Origin: Trogon surrucura
Lineage: Eukaryota; Chordata; Aves; Trogoniformes; Trogonidae
Direction: 5' to 3'
Assembly: GCA_020746105.1 (NCBI GenBank)
Contig: CM036619.1
Span: forward strand, 54,172,635 to 54,236,634
Length of the DNA: 64,000 bases
Part shown: positions 27,638 to 39,228 of the stretch, piece by piece
Numbering within the stretch: the stretch's first letter is position 1
How the letters are laid out: every line of letters begins with the position of its first letter
Notes under the pieces: model-generated
Told to the model about the DNA's origin: nothing
Seen by the model: the letters and a program-made list of their open reading frames with translations, nothing else
Databases searched by the model: none
Translations under genes and position numbers: made by a program

Positions 27638-30600
27638 TTCCCCGTCTGTGATTTGGGCCAGTGAAGATAATGGGACATTTTCATTAATTTTAGGAGAATG
27701 AGGACAACACCTTCCATCTTTTTTTTTTTTTTTAAAAAAGTATGCTTTTATTTATATGATACTTCTTGCTGAGGATATTTTGGAACATGTTGTAATAATA
27801 AAAAAACACCTCAAAGTAAATAGGAGCTCATTCCTAAGACCAAGGTGGTTTTCATATCTAAGGATGTCTGCTATGCTGTACCTTGAAACACAGTGTAAGG
27901 ACATCAGCTTCAGTTTGCTCAAATGCCAGAAGCGCCAGTGTGTCAGGCTACAATTGTCCTTACCTCCCTTATCATTGCCCTCAGTACAGACACTTCCCAA
28001 GAGCAGCATTTTAGAAAAGCTGAGAAAGTGGGACAAACATCTCCAGAGTTTATGTTGTTCCATAGTTTTTCTGAGAGCTGAATACTTCATCTAGAGAAGC
28101 CATGAATATATCTACGTACACAAACACGCATTGCATTACTGTAGGAAAATCAAAGCCATAATGACCTCCAGCTTTGTGCATAGCATTTAACAATATCCTT
28201 ACCACGCAACATTTAATTTACTCTGTAGTGTAAAAAGCTTTCAGACCTTTGTTTATCCTTTCAGTCACATCAGTCCTAGCATCATATTTGAAAACAGACA
28301 TTATGCTGTTTCACCATTAATTCACTCAGTGAAGATGATGCACTTTACCTTCCCATCAGCCACATGGATGTGACCATGCATGCATATCACATTCCTCCTG
28401 GTCACCACAAATTACCACTAGACAAAATTATTTGGGAGCTTTGCAGATTATAACACTATTTTGACTGCAATTTCTTTGATTTTTAGAAGGATTGGGGGAT
28501 TTTCTAACTGAAATATCTTACACTGTGTAAAAATGGGGTGGTTAGATTTTCTTTTTTTTTTTTTGCAAATCATTCTACCAGAGCTGGTCCTGCAACTCTG
28601 TCAAGATTTAACTTGTAATACAGGTTGACCCTAGCTTGAAGGCTTGTCATCTAGGAACTGACCTGATCAGTTCTCAAGACAGGTGATGAAAAGGTGGAAT
28701 TCAGGATGTATAAATCAGGTCTACTTCTTTCCTCTTGCTTTTGTCACTGTTACTAAGCTTGCTACCAGATTCCACCTCTTAACTGAGCATGATTGTTCAC
28801 TGTGATTTTATTGATTATTAAGAAAAATGACACAGAGGTTTTCAAGACAATTTTATCTTCAGATTCCCATAAACATACAAGCAGAAAGTACTTACACATA
28901 GACATATAAGCCTGAGTGTGCACAAATAACATGCACATATGATTTTGAGGTATTATTTTTGGAATGTCTCTGATAAACTTTAAAGTTAGGAATTGTTTGG
29001 TTTATTTTAGATATCATTCATCTATGCAGTAAAACACAGGAACAGATGCAGCTATGATGGAAGTTACACAGAGGAATTTTTTATCATGAGATAAAAAGGA
29101 GAAATGCCTAAGCTTTTAGCTTATGTGCTCACATACTCTTTCATCATCAATGGCTTAAACTGGTGTCCTTTAAAAAGTGTTTGTAGCGTTTATCATTCTG
29201 TTTCTCCAAGCCACAGCCGAGTGGTAAAACACAGTGTGTCTATTAAAATACCTTGGAAATAAAGACTTGTTAAGAAAAGGAAACAGAACCTGAATCTGGA
29301 CTTTAAGCAGTGAGTGTGGATGCAGTGGAGAAGAAGAAAGGGGCAGAACGAAGTAGAAAAACTATGGTAACAGGATCCATCTCTTAGACCTCTTGTCCTC
29401 AACAGAGTTTTCCAGCCCTTTTCATATTCCTCATCTTTCAGGCTGGGAAAGTGCTGCTGTCAGGTTATAGCTTGTGCTGACTCATCAGCTACTTTGCCCA
29501 TACTCCTTCAAGAGATTCTAAGAGACAACTGCAGATCTTTCTCTGCTTTATCCAGCTACAGATCTTCATGAAATTTGCTGGAACTTTGTATCTTTCTGAC
29601 ATCATTCTCTCTAGCAAACTTGGTGAAAGTTGGTCAACATATTCAAAAGTTGCAGGGAGGTGGTGGTGACAGATTGGCTATGGACATCTGGACTATGTAA
29701 TTACATTTTTTTTCCAATGAAAACCAGGCTAAACAGAACCAGAGTACTTACAGATAGTGAAGGAATACGTCCTCAATCAAGTTCAGCTTTAACAGAAATG
29801 TCAGTTACCTGTTGCCTGCACCTTCTTTAGTAGTTAGCTAACCAGTCAATTTTCCATCTGCTTACAAGTGCAGCATAAACTTTTGCCAATTTCCAGGAAT
29901 GGGCAAGAAAATGTCACTTTTTCTTCAGTTGGATCAGTATATCTAGACTGTGAAAGATCACAAACACCCAGAGGATACTGCCAGCAAAGACATAGAGAAA
30001 AAGCTGCTTACTTCCTGTTAGGATAATGAAAGTGCAGCAGTGGAGGTGTGCATTTTAAGATCACAGCAAGCTGTGCTGTATTCAGAATGGTACCACAGCA
30101 TTTGACACATGTGCTGTAACCACATGGAAACCATAGCATGGGAGGAATATTGTAGGAGGGAGATTGTAAGGCATAGCAAGAAAAAAAAACCGCAGCAAAA
30201 AACAGGAAAAAAATTGCATTATGTAAAGGAGATATGGCACAGTTGTGCTGTTCAAAAATTGTTCCTTATATAAAAATAAACATTGGTAATAATGAAAACC
30301 CTTTCTTAGAAGAGTAGGCGCATGAGCAATGGTAGGTGGGAAGAACAGCGTGGGTAGTGAGACCAATATTAGACTTAAAGTACTCAGAGAGGAAAAGTCC
30401 CACAAGATGAAAAACCCCTTCACAAACAACAGTGAAAGCTAAAGGGAACATGTTTTTAAGTTGTTTGCTCTGCCAAAGCAGAGCAGAAAGTGAAGCCAAC
30501 TAGAGACTGCATACAGAAAACAGAAAAAGAGCAGCAGAAAGAAGTGGCAAAGATTCCTGAAAATTACCACTATAGAAACATCACTTTCACAAGATGCCTT

Positions 30601-33132
30601 GTTCTTCACTGAGAGAAAAAGCATAGGTAAAGGAGTGAAATACCACTCAGCTTTAAGGTGCTAACAATGTCCTGCAAGGTCAGCTAGAAACTCCACTAAC
30701 TTCAGTAAAAGGCTGCCAGCTGACTGGAGTGGCTTTTGGCTCATTTCCATACAGCTCTTATTCAGGTGCAAATTGAACTTGAGTCAACAGTAAGCCAAGG
30801 AAATAACTTGTTATCACACATTTCACAATTGCTAGATGACCTACATTCAGTGAGTTAGGGGCCCTAATTTAGTCTCTGGTGGACATGCCAGCAAAATGCT
30901 ATCACAGCTCTCACAGTAATCAGGGTAGCCCTGGGATGAACAAGTAATGTCATGGTCAAGGTCAAGTCATGCTACTAAGAAGGTATGAAGAGGTCTGCAG
31001 AAAAGACCTAGCTTAACAGAAGACTTCAATTCCCAGAGCAAGCACGTGCCTAGTTCTCACAAAAAAAACCCAACCAAATCATCATGTTCAGCAGAAAAGG
31101 AATAAAAGCAATCCATAATTATGTATTATAAAATTTGTCTCTGAAAGGGGAAAGGTTTCCCAGGAAGAGATATTTCTATAAAGTATCATCATAAATAAAA
31201 AGAAATAATTCTACTTCATCCCAATTTGTGCTGAAAATTCATTAATAAATAAAAGTTATTTCATATTTTGTGCTCCTTTTTGTTTCACTATCATTAACCA
31301 TTTTCCTCTTCCTCTTCTGCCCTGCGATTTACATCCTACTTCTGCATAGCTCCTAAACTTACATGAATTTTACAGAGTGGAGCTTAAAATTAAGCACATT
31401 TCTAAAAGCTTTCCTGAATAGGAAGGGATTAAAAACCATATCTGAAATGAAGTATTCATACAATTTGCTGAATTACAATGACTTCAAAGCTAAAGTCATC
31501 TGCTGCCCAGCCCCTCTGATGTGACATTCTCTGTTGCTGAACAGTGACATGCAGAACTTTTTATGTTTAATAGGTCCACACTCTTTTGCAAATGTCGTAT
31601 CTACAGAGAACAGAAATGACCAAGAGCAAATAGACTCACAGCGATGCATCGTAATTCACATCTATATGACGGAACTATGGGACCTATGTTTCTAAAGTCT
31701 CAAAAAGAATAAGCTCCGTGCCTGATAGTGTGTCCATGCATAAAGCATGGCTTTCTGGGGTCTGTGGTGGTATGTAACATTTAGGTTCACCTTGCAGACG
31801 TTGCAATAACTCATCTCAGAGGAGAAGTTTTGGTTCAGGAAGGATGTGGTAAAGTCTGCTGGATGATGAGAAGAATCACTGGGTCCCCTGAGCAAATGCC
31901 AGCCAGCTTATAAAAATCCCTGCAGAAAATGAGACTGTTTTCTCCTTTGGACACTAATGGAAAGACAGAGGAGAAGCAATTCCTGCCTTCCCCTGAGACA
32001 TAGTCAGGCAGACTGCAATGGGGAGCTGCAATAAGCATGTTTTTGTCTTCTGGTCTATTCATCACTGATGTCAAGAGCATGGCATTCTTAACAAGGATCA
32101 AACACTTTTCTCTAAAAATCTATTTCTCAGATAAGGTCTCTGGGAAAAAAATGGGGCAGAGGAGGACAAGGAAGGAGAGGAAAGTAATGAGGGAAATGCA
32201 GAAGGAGTCTTTTGTCACTAATCATGGACACGAGAGAAGATACAGCTCTTTTTTTTTTTTCCATTTTAAATCTACAGCCTTAGGGAAGTTTTACTAAAAT
32301 TAGGTTATTTTTGGTTCACTGAACTATGATTCACCACTATAGCTACGAATTTTGCAGAAGACGGACAGAAACAATTGTTGACTTAAATCCACACTATTTT
32401 CTCTTATGGATATAATTTATTTTCTTGTTTTAGGAGACCTCTCCATTTTAGAATAACTTAAAATAAAACACTAATATTAATTGTCCATTTTTACAATTTT
32501 AATGATAATTTAGGTGGTTCTTTGAAAAGGTCCAGATAAAAGAAAACCACAAAGTGACATTAAGAAAGATAAATTCATCATTCCTCTTGAATAAGACTTT
32601 CGTAAACAAATTAAAAAAAATCAGTTTTGGTTATATTTCTCAGAAAATTTCAGTGCAATTCTAAGTGAACTAAAGAGTGGCAACCATGGATTCGTCTATT
32701 TTCAGATAGTCACTGTTCTTTTTAATTAAATGTCAGGTGCTCTCTAATGAGTTGCGAAGACTAGCTTAGGGCTAATTTCACATGTTGAATATATATAAAT
32801 ACACAATTATGCAAAGCTTTTGCAGGCCCAAGCTCTACTTCAACGAAGTATTTAAGCAACAAGCCTATTATACATCCCTGAATACTCAGCACGAACAGGT
32901 GTAAATTCAACGTGCAGGTAGTAGAGTCCCTTTTCAGAATTACACTGAAATACATTCCCAAATCTACTCTTGCTCAGAAAAAAAAAAGAAACCAAAAATA
33001 AGCATGACCAAACACACTTGTTTAAATACTTTCCTTAACTGGTACCTGGAAGTAAAGAGCAGAAACAAACAGGAACAGAAACTCTATGTCTTAACAGAGA
33101 GCTGCATATGATGTAGTAAATCATGGACTTAC

Positions 33133-33347
33133 TTGAGGGTAGTGAGCTCTGTAAGAGATGGCTGGGTGGCCTTGAGATAGCTCTCTCTCCGAGCAGCAAT
33201 CTTTGGAGATGGTTTTGGACTTGTGTCTGAGTCTCCACTGTCATCATCCCCCATGGCCTTGATGTAACTGCCACTACGCATTCGTCGGCAGGGAATCTCA
33301 TCATCTTTCCCTCGTGGAGTGTATCCAGTCCACTCATCTTGAGGAAC
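33133..33347 (-). CDS. DLGAP1: DLGAP1 second coding exon, codons 319-390 (GKAP repeats 1 and 2)
   Basis: The 215-base exon continues from residue 318 with VPQDEWTGYTPRG and ends in the split codon AA|G for Lys390. It encodes the first two 14-residue GKAP repeats: RMRSGSYIKAM (about 340-350), followed by an acidic Asp/Ser stretch, and ARRESYLKAT (about 370-379). The central Ser in the R-x-x-S-Y-x-(K/R)-A core is, in the family, the phosphorylated residue recognised by the guanylate-kinase domain of PSD-95/DLG proteins. SPKPSP (about 361-366) lies between the repeats. The acceptor is ttatcacttcag before 33347 and the donor is gtaagt after 33133, both canonical. The open frame continues 64 codons upstream of the acceptor, but that part is not DLGAP1-like and is treated as intron. 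Confidence 0.96.
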
Positions 33348-35025
33348 CTGAAGTGATAAACACAATTCTCTTATTAGTACACTCTTCCCTGGTGTAACTG
33401 CACAAGATTTGACCATGCTAAGCCACAACAGTGCCATAACAAAAACTCTTATGGCCAAGGGCTCATCCTCAACCCCATTTGACCATGGGCTGCTGTTCGG
33501 AGTTGAGGCCCACCTCTCTTCCTGCATAGTCACAAGCACCTCTGGAGCTGTTTGCTATTTTGCAACACTTATTTGGGAAGTTTCCAGCAAACATGATAAC
33601 ATAGGAATCTCAGTTAAGTTTAACGCTGGGCTGGACAATTCTGGTTTTTTGATGGTTTTCATTCAAAGCATTTACAAATGAGATCAGGGTATTTTTTGGT
33701 TCAGCTCAACATATTGAACACCTTTGGGGAGCCACAAAAGATGAAATCTGAATCCTCTTATCACAGTCTTTTCAGAAAGCATGCACAACTACAGTTACCA
33801 GGATGACTATGGTTCAAGATATAATTCAAATTAGTGGAGCTATGTACTAATCATCACAAAAGTAGCCTTGCAAGTGTAAAATTATACTACTATTGCTTCT
33901 ATAGCATAATGAATGCAACGGATCACTAGACAGCTTGCAGGGATCCTCCTTTTGAATTACGTTAGTCTGAGTGTCTGAGACATATAACTCTTCATTCCCT
34001 TCTTTTTCTTCTTCCTGACGTGCATTATTTCTCCTGACCTGAAGTAAGTGTTGTCCATTCTTTGCATTGGAAATCTTGAACACTGAAAACATGAATTCAC
34101 AAGGTACTGGGACATAGCAGAGAGCACTCCAAGAGCACAGTGCTGCTTCCCAACCACCCTCTCCCTTTGCTCTTGAGGCTTCTGACCGCTGTAAACCAAC
34201 ACCATTCTCCTTCTTGCACCAGCAGAAACAACATGCAGTGAAGCAGGGTCTTTGAAGGAGTTGTCCTGAAGTTATTTTGCAGAAATTCCATTTTCATGGT
34301 AAAGGTGAAACTACAGAAGGGCTTTTTAGTTAAAAAAAAAAAAAAAAATTGTGTTAGATTTTACTTAGTTGTGAATTTTTAGCTACTTTTCTGATTATTC
34401 TTAATGAACCTACCCTACAAAGCAAGATGTAGCTACAATGCTCAGAAACTGTTACAAGCCATATTAAACAAGGAGTCTCAAATCTGGGTTGCCACAATTT
34501 TGTCCTGCAGATTACAAATACTAGCATCTACCAGGATAATCAGCGAGTGCCTCTTTTCTATGGAAAGATTCCTCTTCATCAACATGTAACTTTTGCTGAG
34601 TACCTTGTGTATCAGTTGCTCCCCAAATTTCAGCCAGAGTGTTTACATGCCAGTTTGTTTAGACAACCCAAACTGAAACACTGGACTGTTTGTTAACAAT
34701 TTAGCTGTTGATTCCTGCTACAAAGATAAGCCAAAATCCAGAGGACTCTCAAAACCTTCTGCCAATGTAGGTCAATTTTTTCGCAGCGTTTTATTAATCT
34801 ATACTGCTATAAACTGCAGTCCAAAACCTACTGTGCTCTACAAAGCAACAAAGATATTTAATGGTCCTAAGCATTCATGGGGTTATTACTATTTATAATT
34901 AATTAACCAAACAATTTATAAGCCATGCCACAGTTTCGTTTTGTGCTAATTTCAAATCCAAGACATTGCCAACTTCTTTCCTTCATTGACTCTTCTCCAG
35001 CTACTGACATCACGATTTTGGGTCA

Positions 35026-35965
35026 TCATAGAATCATAGAATCATAGAATGTTAGGGATTGGAAGGGACCTCGAAAGATCACCAAGTCCAATCCCCCTGC
35101 CAGAGCAGGAACGCCTAGATTATGCTACATAGGAACGTGTCCAGGCAGGTCTTGAATGTCTCCAGAGAAGGAGACTCCACAACCTCCCTGGGCAGTCTGT
35201 TCCAGTGTTCCGTCACCCTCACTGAGAAGAAGTTTCTTCTCGAGTAAGTGGAACCTCTTATGCTTCAGTTTCAGCCCATTACCCCTTGTCCTATCATTGG
35301 TTGCCACCGAGAAGAGCCTGGCTCCATCCTCATGACACTCACCCTTGATATATTTGTAAACATTAATGAGGTCACCCCTCAGCCTCCTCTTCTCCAAACT
35401 AAAGAGCCCCAGCTCCCTCAGCCTTTTCTCATAAGGGAGATGCTCCACTCCCTTCATCATCCTAGTTGCCCTGTGCTGGACTCTCTCCAGCAGTTCCCTG
35501 TCTTTCTTGAACTGAGGGGCCCAGAACTGGACACAATATTCCAGATGGGGTCTCACCAGGGAAGAGTAGAGGGGAAGGAGAACCTCTCTCAACCTACTAA
35601 CCACCCCCCTTCTAATACAGCCCAGGATGCCATTGGCCTTCTTGGCCACAAGGGCACAGTGCTGGCTCATGGTCATCCTCCTGTCCACCAAGACTCCCAG
35701 GTCCCTTTCCCCTACACTGCTCTCTAATAAGTCATTCCCCAACTTATACTGGAACCTGGGGTTGTTCCTACCCAGATGCAAGACTCTACATTTACCCTTG
35801 TTATATTTCATTAAATTTTTCCCCGCCCAACTCTCCAGCCTGTCCAGGTCTCGCTGGATGGCAGCACAGCCTTCTGGTGTGTCAGCCACTCCTCCCAGCT
35901 TGGTGTCACCAGCAAACTTGCTGATAGTACTCTCTAGTCCCTCATCCAAGTCATTCATAAACGTC
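35026..35965 (-). mobile_element. CR1 fragment with decayed reverse-transcriptase C-terminal region
   Basis: The plus strand starts with atcatagaatcatagaatg and the ggaagggacc block. The minus-strand frame opens at the end of the RT domain (NDLDEGLE), passes a catalytic box that reads FAGD instead of FADD, and continues through [15 protein letters not shown] and [14 protein letters not shown] frameshift near 35240 scrambles the final FHKN...LPREVV segment. The element is 5'-truncated near 35965 and inactive. Confidence 0.92.
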
Positions 35966-36000
35966 CAGATTCAAGCAAGTCCTTCCTTCCTCTTCTGCTC

Positions 36001-36241
36001 ATAGAATCATAGAATGCATTGGGTTGGAAGGGACCTTTAAAGGTTATCTAGTCCAACCATCCTGCAGTGAACAGGGACATCTTTAACTAGATGCGGTTGC
36101 TCAGAGCCCCATCACACCTGACCTTGAATATCTCCAGGGATGGGGCCTCCACCAGGTCTCTGTGCAACTTCTTCCAGTGTTTCACCACCCTCATTGTAAA
36201 GAACTTCTTCCTAACGTCTAACCTAAATCTTCCCTGCTCAA
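36001..36241 (-). mobile_element. CR1 3' fragment of a second subfamily
   Basis: An atagaatcatagaatgcatt tail and gggttggaagggacctttaa are followed by ctgcagtgaacagggacatc, the same subfamily signature as the copy at 12161. It is separated by about 36 bases from the 3'-to-5' end of the copy at 35026-35965, and is truncated near 36241. Confidence 0.88.
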
Positions 36242-36647
36242 TTTGTAACTTTCAACATCATGCAGTTTGTCGCTCTTTCCTCTTTTTTTAAAATTTTTTT
36301 TTTGCCTTTTGTCTTTTTTTTTTTGCAGGGAGTTGTTTGGTTTTGCCATTTGTTTGGGATTCAATAAGTTCCTTAAGACATGATTATATTTTGAAGTCTA
36401 GTTTTCTAGTTGAACAATGGCATGCATAATTGTTTATCTATAGGAAGTAATTGAAAAAACGTGCTTTAAAACACTTAAAATATTTTTCTACAACAGGGTA
36501 AGACTCTAAGAAGCAGAGTATTACAGACTGAGAGTACCAGGTTCCAACAGAACCCACTGTAGGAACAGGATTGAATACACAGCTCTGATATGTTTCCATG
36601 ACTAAAAAAAAAAAAGAAAGAAAAGAAAAAGCAATGTTTCAATTCTG

Positions 36648-38756
36648 TTGCTTTTAAGTTTATGCCTAGACTCCAGATCTATAAAGTTGATGCTCTTCTG
36701 GTGTGTATATATTTGTAAAGCGCAAATGAAGGTAATACTTGGTAGTGGTTTTGATTCTGATTTTCGACAGACAAGACTATGGAGCATTTTACACTTTACT
36801 GTTTGCTGGAAGTCCCACACAGCCAGCCATCCTCAGTCCAGGAGGTTCCTCCAGTGCATCGATGATAACTTTTTGATGCAAATGGTGGATGAGCCAACCA
36901 GGAGAGGAGCGCTGCTGGACCTTGTGTTCACCAACAAGGAAGGTCTGGTTGAAGCAGTGAAGGTTGAGGGCAACCTTGGCTGCAGCGACCATGAGATAGT
37001 GGAGTTCAGGATCCTGTGCGGTAAAAACATAATACCAAGCAGGATCGCAACTCTGGACTTCAGAAGGGCCAACTTTGGCCTCTTCAAGCAATTACTGGGG
37101 GATACCCCTTGGGACAGGGAGTTGCAAGGTAAAGGGGCCCAAGAGAGTTGGTTGGCATTCAAAGACCACTTCTTTGAGGCTCAGGATCAGTGCATCCCAT
37201 CAGGTAGGAAATCAAGAAAGAGATCCAGGAGACCTGCTTGGTTATCCAGGGGCCTGCTGGGCAGACTCAGGTGGAAAGGGAGGGTGTTTAAATTGTGGAA
37301 GGAAGGGCTGGCCACTTTGGTGGAGTACAGGGCAGCTGTCAGGGAGTGCAGGGAGGCAATCAGAAAAGCTAAGGCCTCCTTGGAGTTAAAACTTGCAAGG
37401 GAGGTCAAAGACAACAGAAAGGGCTTCTTCAAATACATTGCTGACAAAACTAACACTAGAGGCAATGTAGGCCCTCTGTTGAATGAGGTGGGTGTCCTGG
37501 AGACAGAGGACAGAAAGAAGGCAGAGTTGCTGAATGCCTTCTTTGCCTCTGTCTACACTGTTGGAGACCGTCCTCAGGAGCCTCAGTCCCCTGAGGCCCC
37601 AGAGGAAGTCATGACAAAGGAGGAGTCTGCCCTGATTGATGAGGAGTGGGTTAAGGATCAGTTTGAACACTTGGACATTCATAAATCCATGGGCCCTGAT
37701 GGGATGCACCCACGGGTGCTGAGGGAGCTGGCGGGAGTCATTGCTAGGCCACTCTCCATCATCTTTGGTAAGTCATGGGTAACAGGTGAGGTGCCTGAAG
37801 ACTGGAGGAAAGCGAATGTCACTCCAGTCTATAAGAAGGGCAGGAAGGATGACCCGAGTAACTACAGACCGGTCAGCCTCACCTCCATCCCTGGAAAGGT
37901 GATGGAACATCTTATCCTTGACGCTGTCTCTAGGCATATCAAGGATAAGAAGGTTATTAGGAGCTGTCAGCATGGCTTTGCCAAGGGGAAGTCATGTTTG
38001 ACCAACCTGATAGCCTTTTATGAAGACATAACCAGGTGGATGGATGGTGGCCATGCAGTGGACGTGGTCTACCTGGACATCAGCAAGGCCTTTGACACCG
38101 TCTCCCACAGCATCCTCATAGGTAAACTGAGGAAGTGTGGTCTGGATGACCAAGTAGTGAGGTGGGTCGAGAACTGGTTGAAGAGAAGAAGCCAGAGGGT
38201 TGTGGTCAATGGGGCTGAGTCTGGCTGGTTGCCTGTGTCTAGTGGGGTCCCTCAGGGGTCAGTGCTTGGGCCGGTGCTGTTTAATCTATTCATCAATGAT
38301 CTGGATGAGGGATTAGAGAATGTTGTCAGCAAGTTTGCTGATGATACGAAGTTGGGGGGAGTGGTTGACACACCAGAAGGCTGTGCAGCCATTCAGAGAG
38401 ACCTGGACAGGCTGGAGGGCTGGGCGGGGAGAAATCTGATGAAGTTTAATAAGGGCAAGTGTAGAGTTTTGCACTTGGGAAAAAATAACCCCATGTGCCA
38501 ATATAGGTTGGGGACTGCCCTGCTGGAGAGCAGTGCAGGGGAAAGGGACCTGGGGGTTCTAGTGGACAGCAGGATGACCATGAGCCAGCAGTGTGCCCTC
38601 GTGGCCAAGAAGGCCAATGGCATCCTGGGGTGTATTAGAAGGGGAGTAGCAAGTAGGTCAAGAGAGGTCCTCCTGCCCCTCTACTCTGCCCTGGTGAGGC
38701 CACATCTGGAATATTGTGTCCAGTTCTGGGCCCCTCAGTTCAAGAAGGACAGGTAG
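36648..38756 (+). pseudogene. CR1 ORF2 reverse transcriptase, interrupted by one stop
   Basis: The open frame of 702 codons includes about 50 codons of non-CR1 sequence before the element begins near 36800, so the first ATG is not the natural start. The CR1 part covers the tail of the apurinic-like endonuclease, the palm and fingers of the RT and part of the C-terminal domain. The reading frame continues after the stop from about 38757 to 39137. The single nonsense codon is the only inactivating change I see in the RT region. The protein would copy CR1 RNA by target-primed reverse transcription, but the missing endonuclease makes this copy non-functional. Confidence 0.9.
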
Positions 38757-39228
38757 CTGCTTGAGAGAGTCCAGCGTAGAGCCACAAAGATGGTGAAGGG
38801 AGTGGAGCATCTCCCTTATGAGGAAAGGCTGAAGGAGCTGGATCTCTTTAGCTTGGAGAAGAGGAGGCTGAGGGGTGACCTCATCAATGTTTATAAATAT
38901 GTCAAGGGGGAATGTCAGGAGGATGGAGCCAGGCTCTTTTCAGCGGCGTCCACTGACAGGACAAGGGGCAATGGGTGGAAGCTGGAACACAGGAGGTTCC
39001 ATAAAAATATGAGGAAAAACTTTTTTACTGTAAGGGTGACCGAGCACTGGAACAGGCTGCCCAGGGAGGTTGTGGAATCTCCTTCTCTTGAGACATTCAA
39101 AACCCGCCTGGACGCGTTTCTGTGCGCTCTAGTGTAGGTGGTCCTGCTCTGGCAGGGGGGTTGGACTAGATGATCTTTAAGGTCCCTTCCAACCTCTAAC
39201 ATTCTGTGATTCTGTGATTCTGTGATTC
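36800..39228 (+). mobile_element. CR1 non-LTR retrotransposon, 5'-truncated, nearly open ORF2
   Basis: A 2.4 kb plus-strand CR1 (full-length family members are about 4.5 kb). The frame enters in the C-terminal end of the endonuclease domain, which still has the SDH motif (36984-36992), then encodes a complete reverse transcriptase: an HGF(A)KGKSC segment, [10 protein letters not shown] (38067-38096), GVPQGSVLG (38244-38270) and the catalytic FADD (38334-38345). One in-frame stop (TAG at 38754-38756) breaks the frame within the C-terminal region; the same frame then continues to the natural-looking stop at 39135-39137. The 3' end has attctgtgattctgtgattc. It lacks ORF1, most of the endonuclease and the promoter, so it is not autonomous. 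Confidence 0.96.

Larger units (their letters stand above)
4065..33132 (-). other. DLGAP1 intron between coding exons 2 and 3 (29,068 bases)
   Basis: The intron runs from gtaagt at 33132 to cag at 4065. Recognised content is CR1 fragments near 6.8, 12.2, 16.0, 23.6 and 24.5 kb, a nested pair at 24.9-26.5 kb, a tRNA/CR1 SINE near 27.5 kb, an MIR-like relic near 15.3 kb and a TATC microsatellite near 14.1 kb. The stretches 4.1-6.8, 6.9-12.1, 16.0-23.5 and 27.7-33.1 kb hold no gene or repeat I can name. Locally GC-richer patches at about 7.2-7.7 and 18.4-19.3 kb carry chance-like open frames up to 170 codons. Confidence 0.8.

Noticed and set aside
35248..35727. Plus-strand 159-codon open frame with His/Pro-rich sequence
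   Set aside because: It is the antisense shadow of the CR1 ORF2 fragment at 35026-35965.
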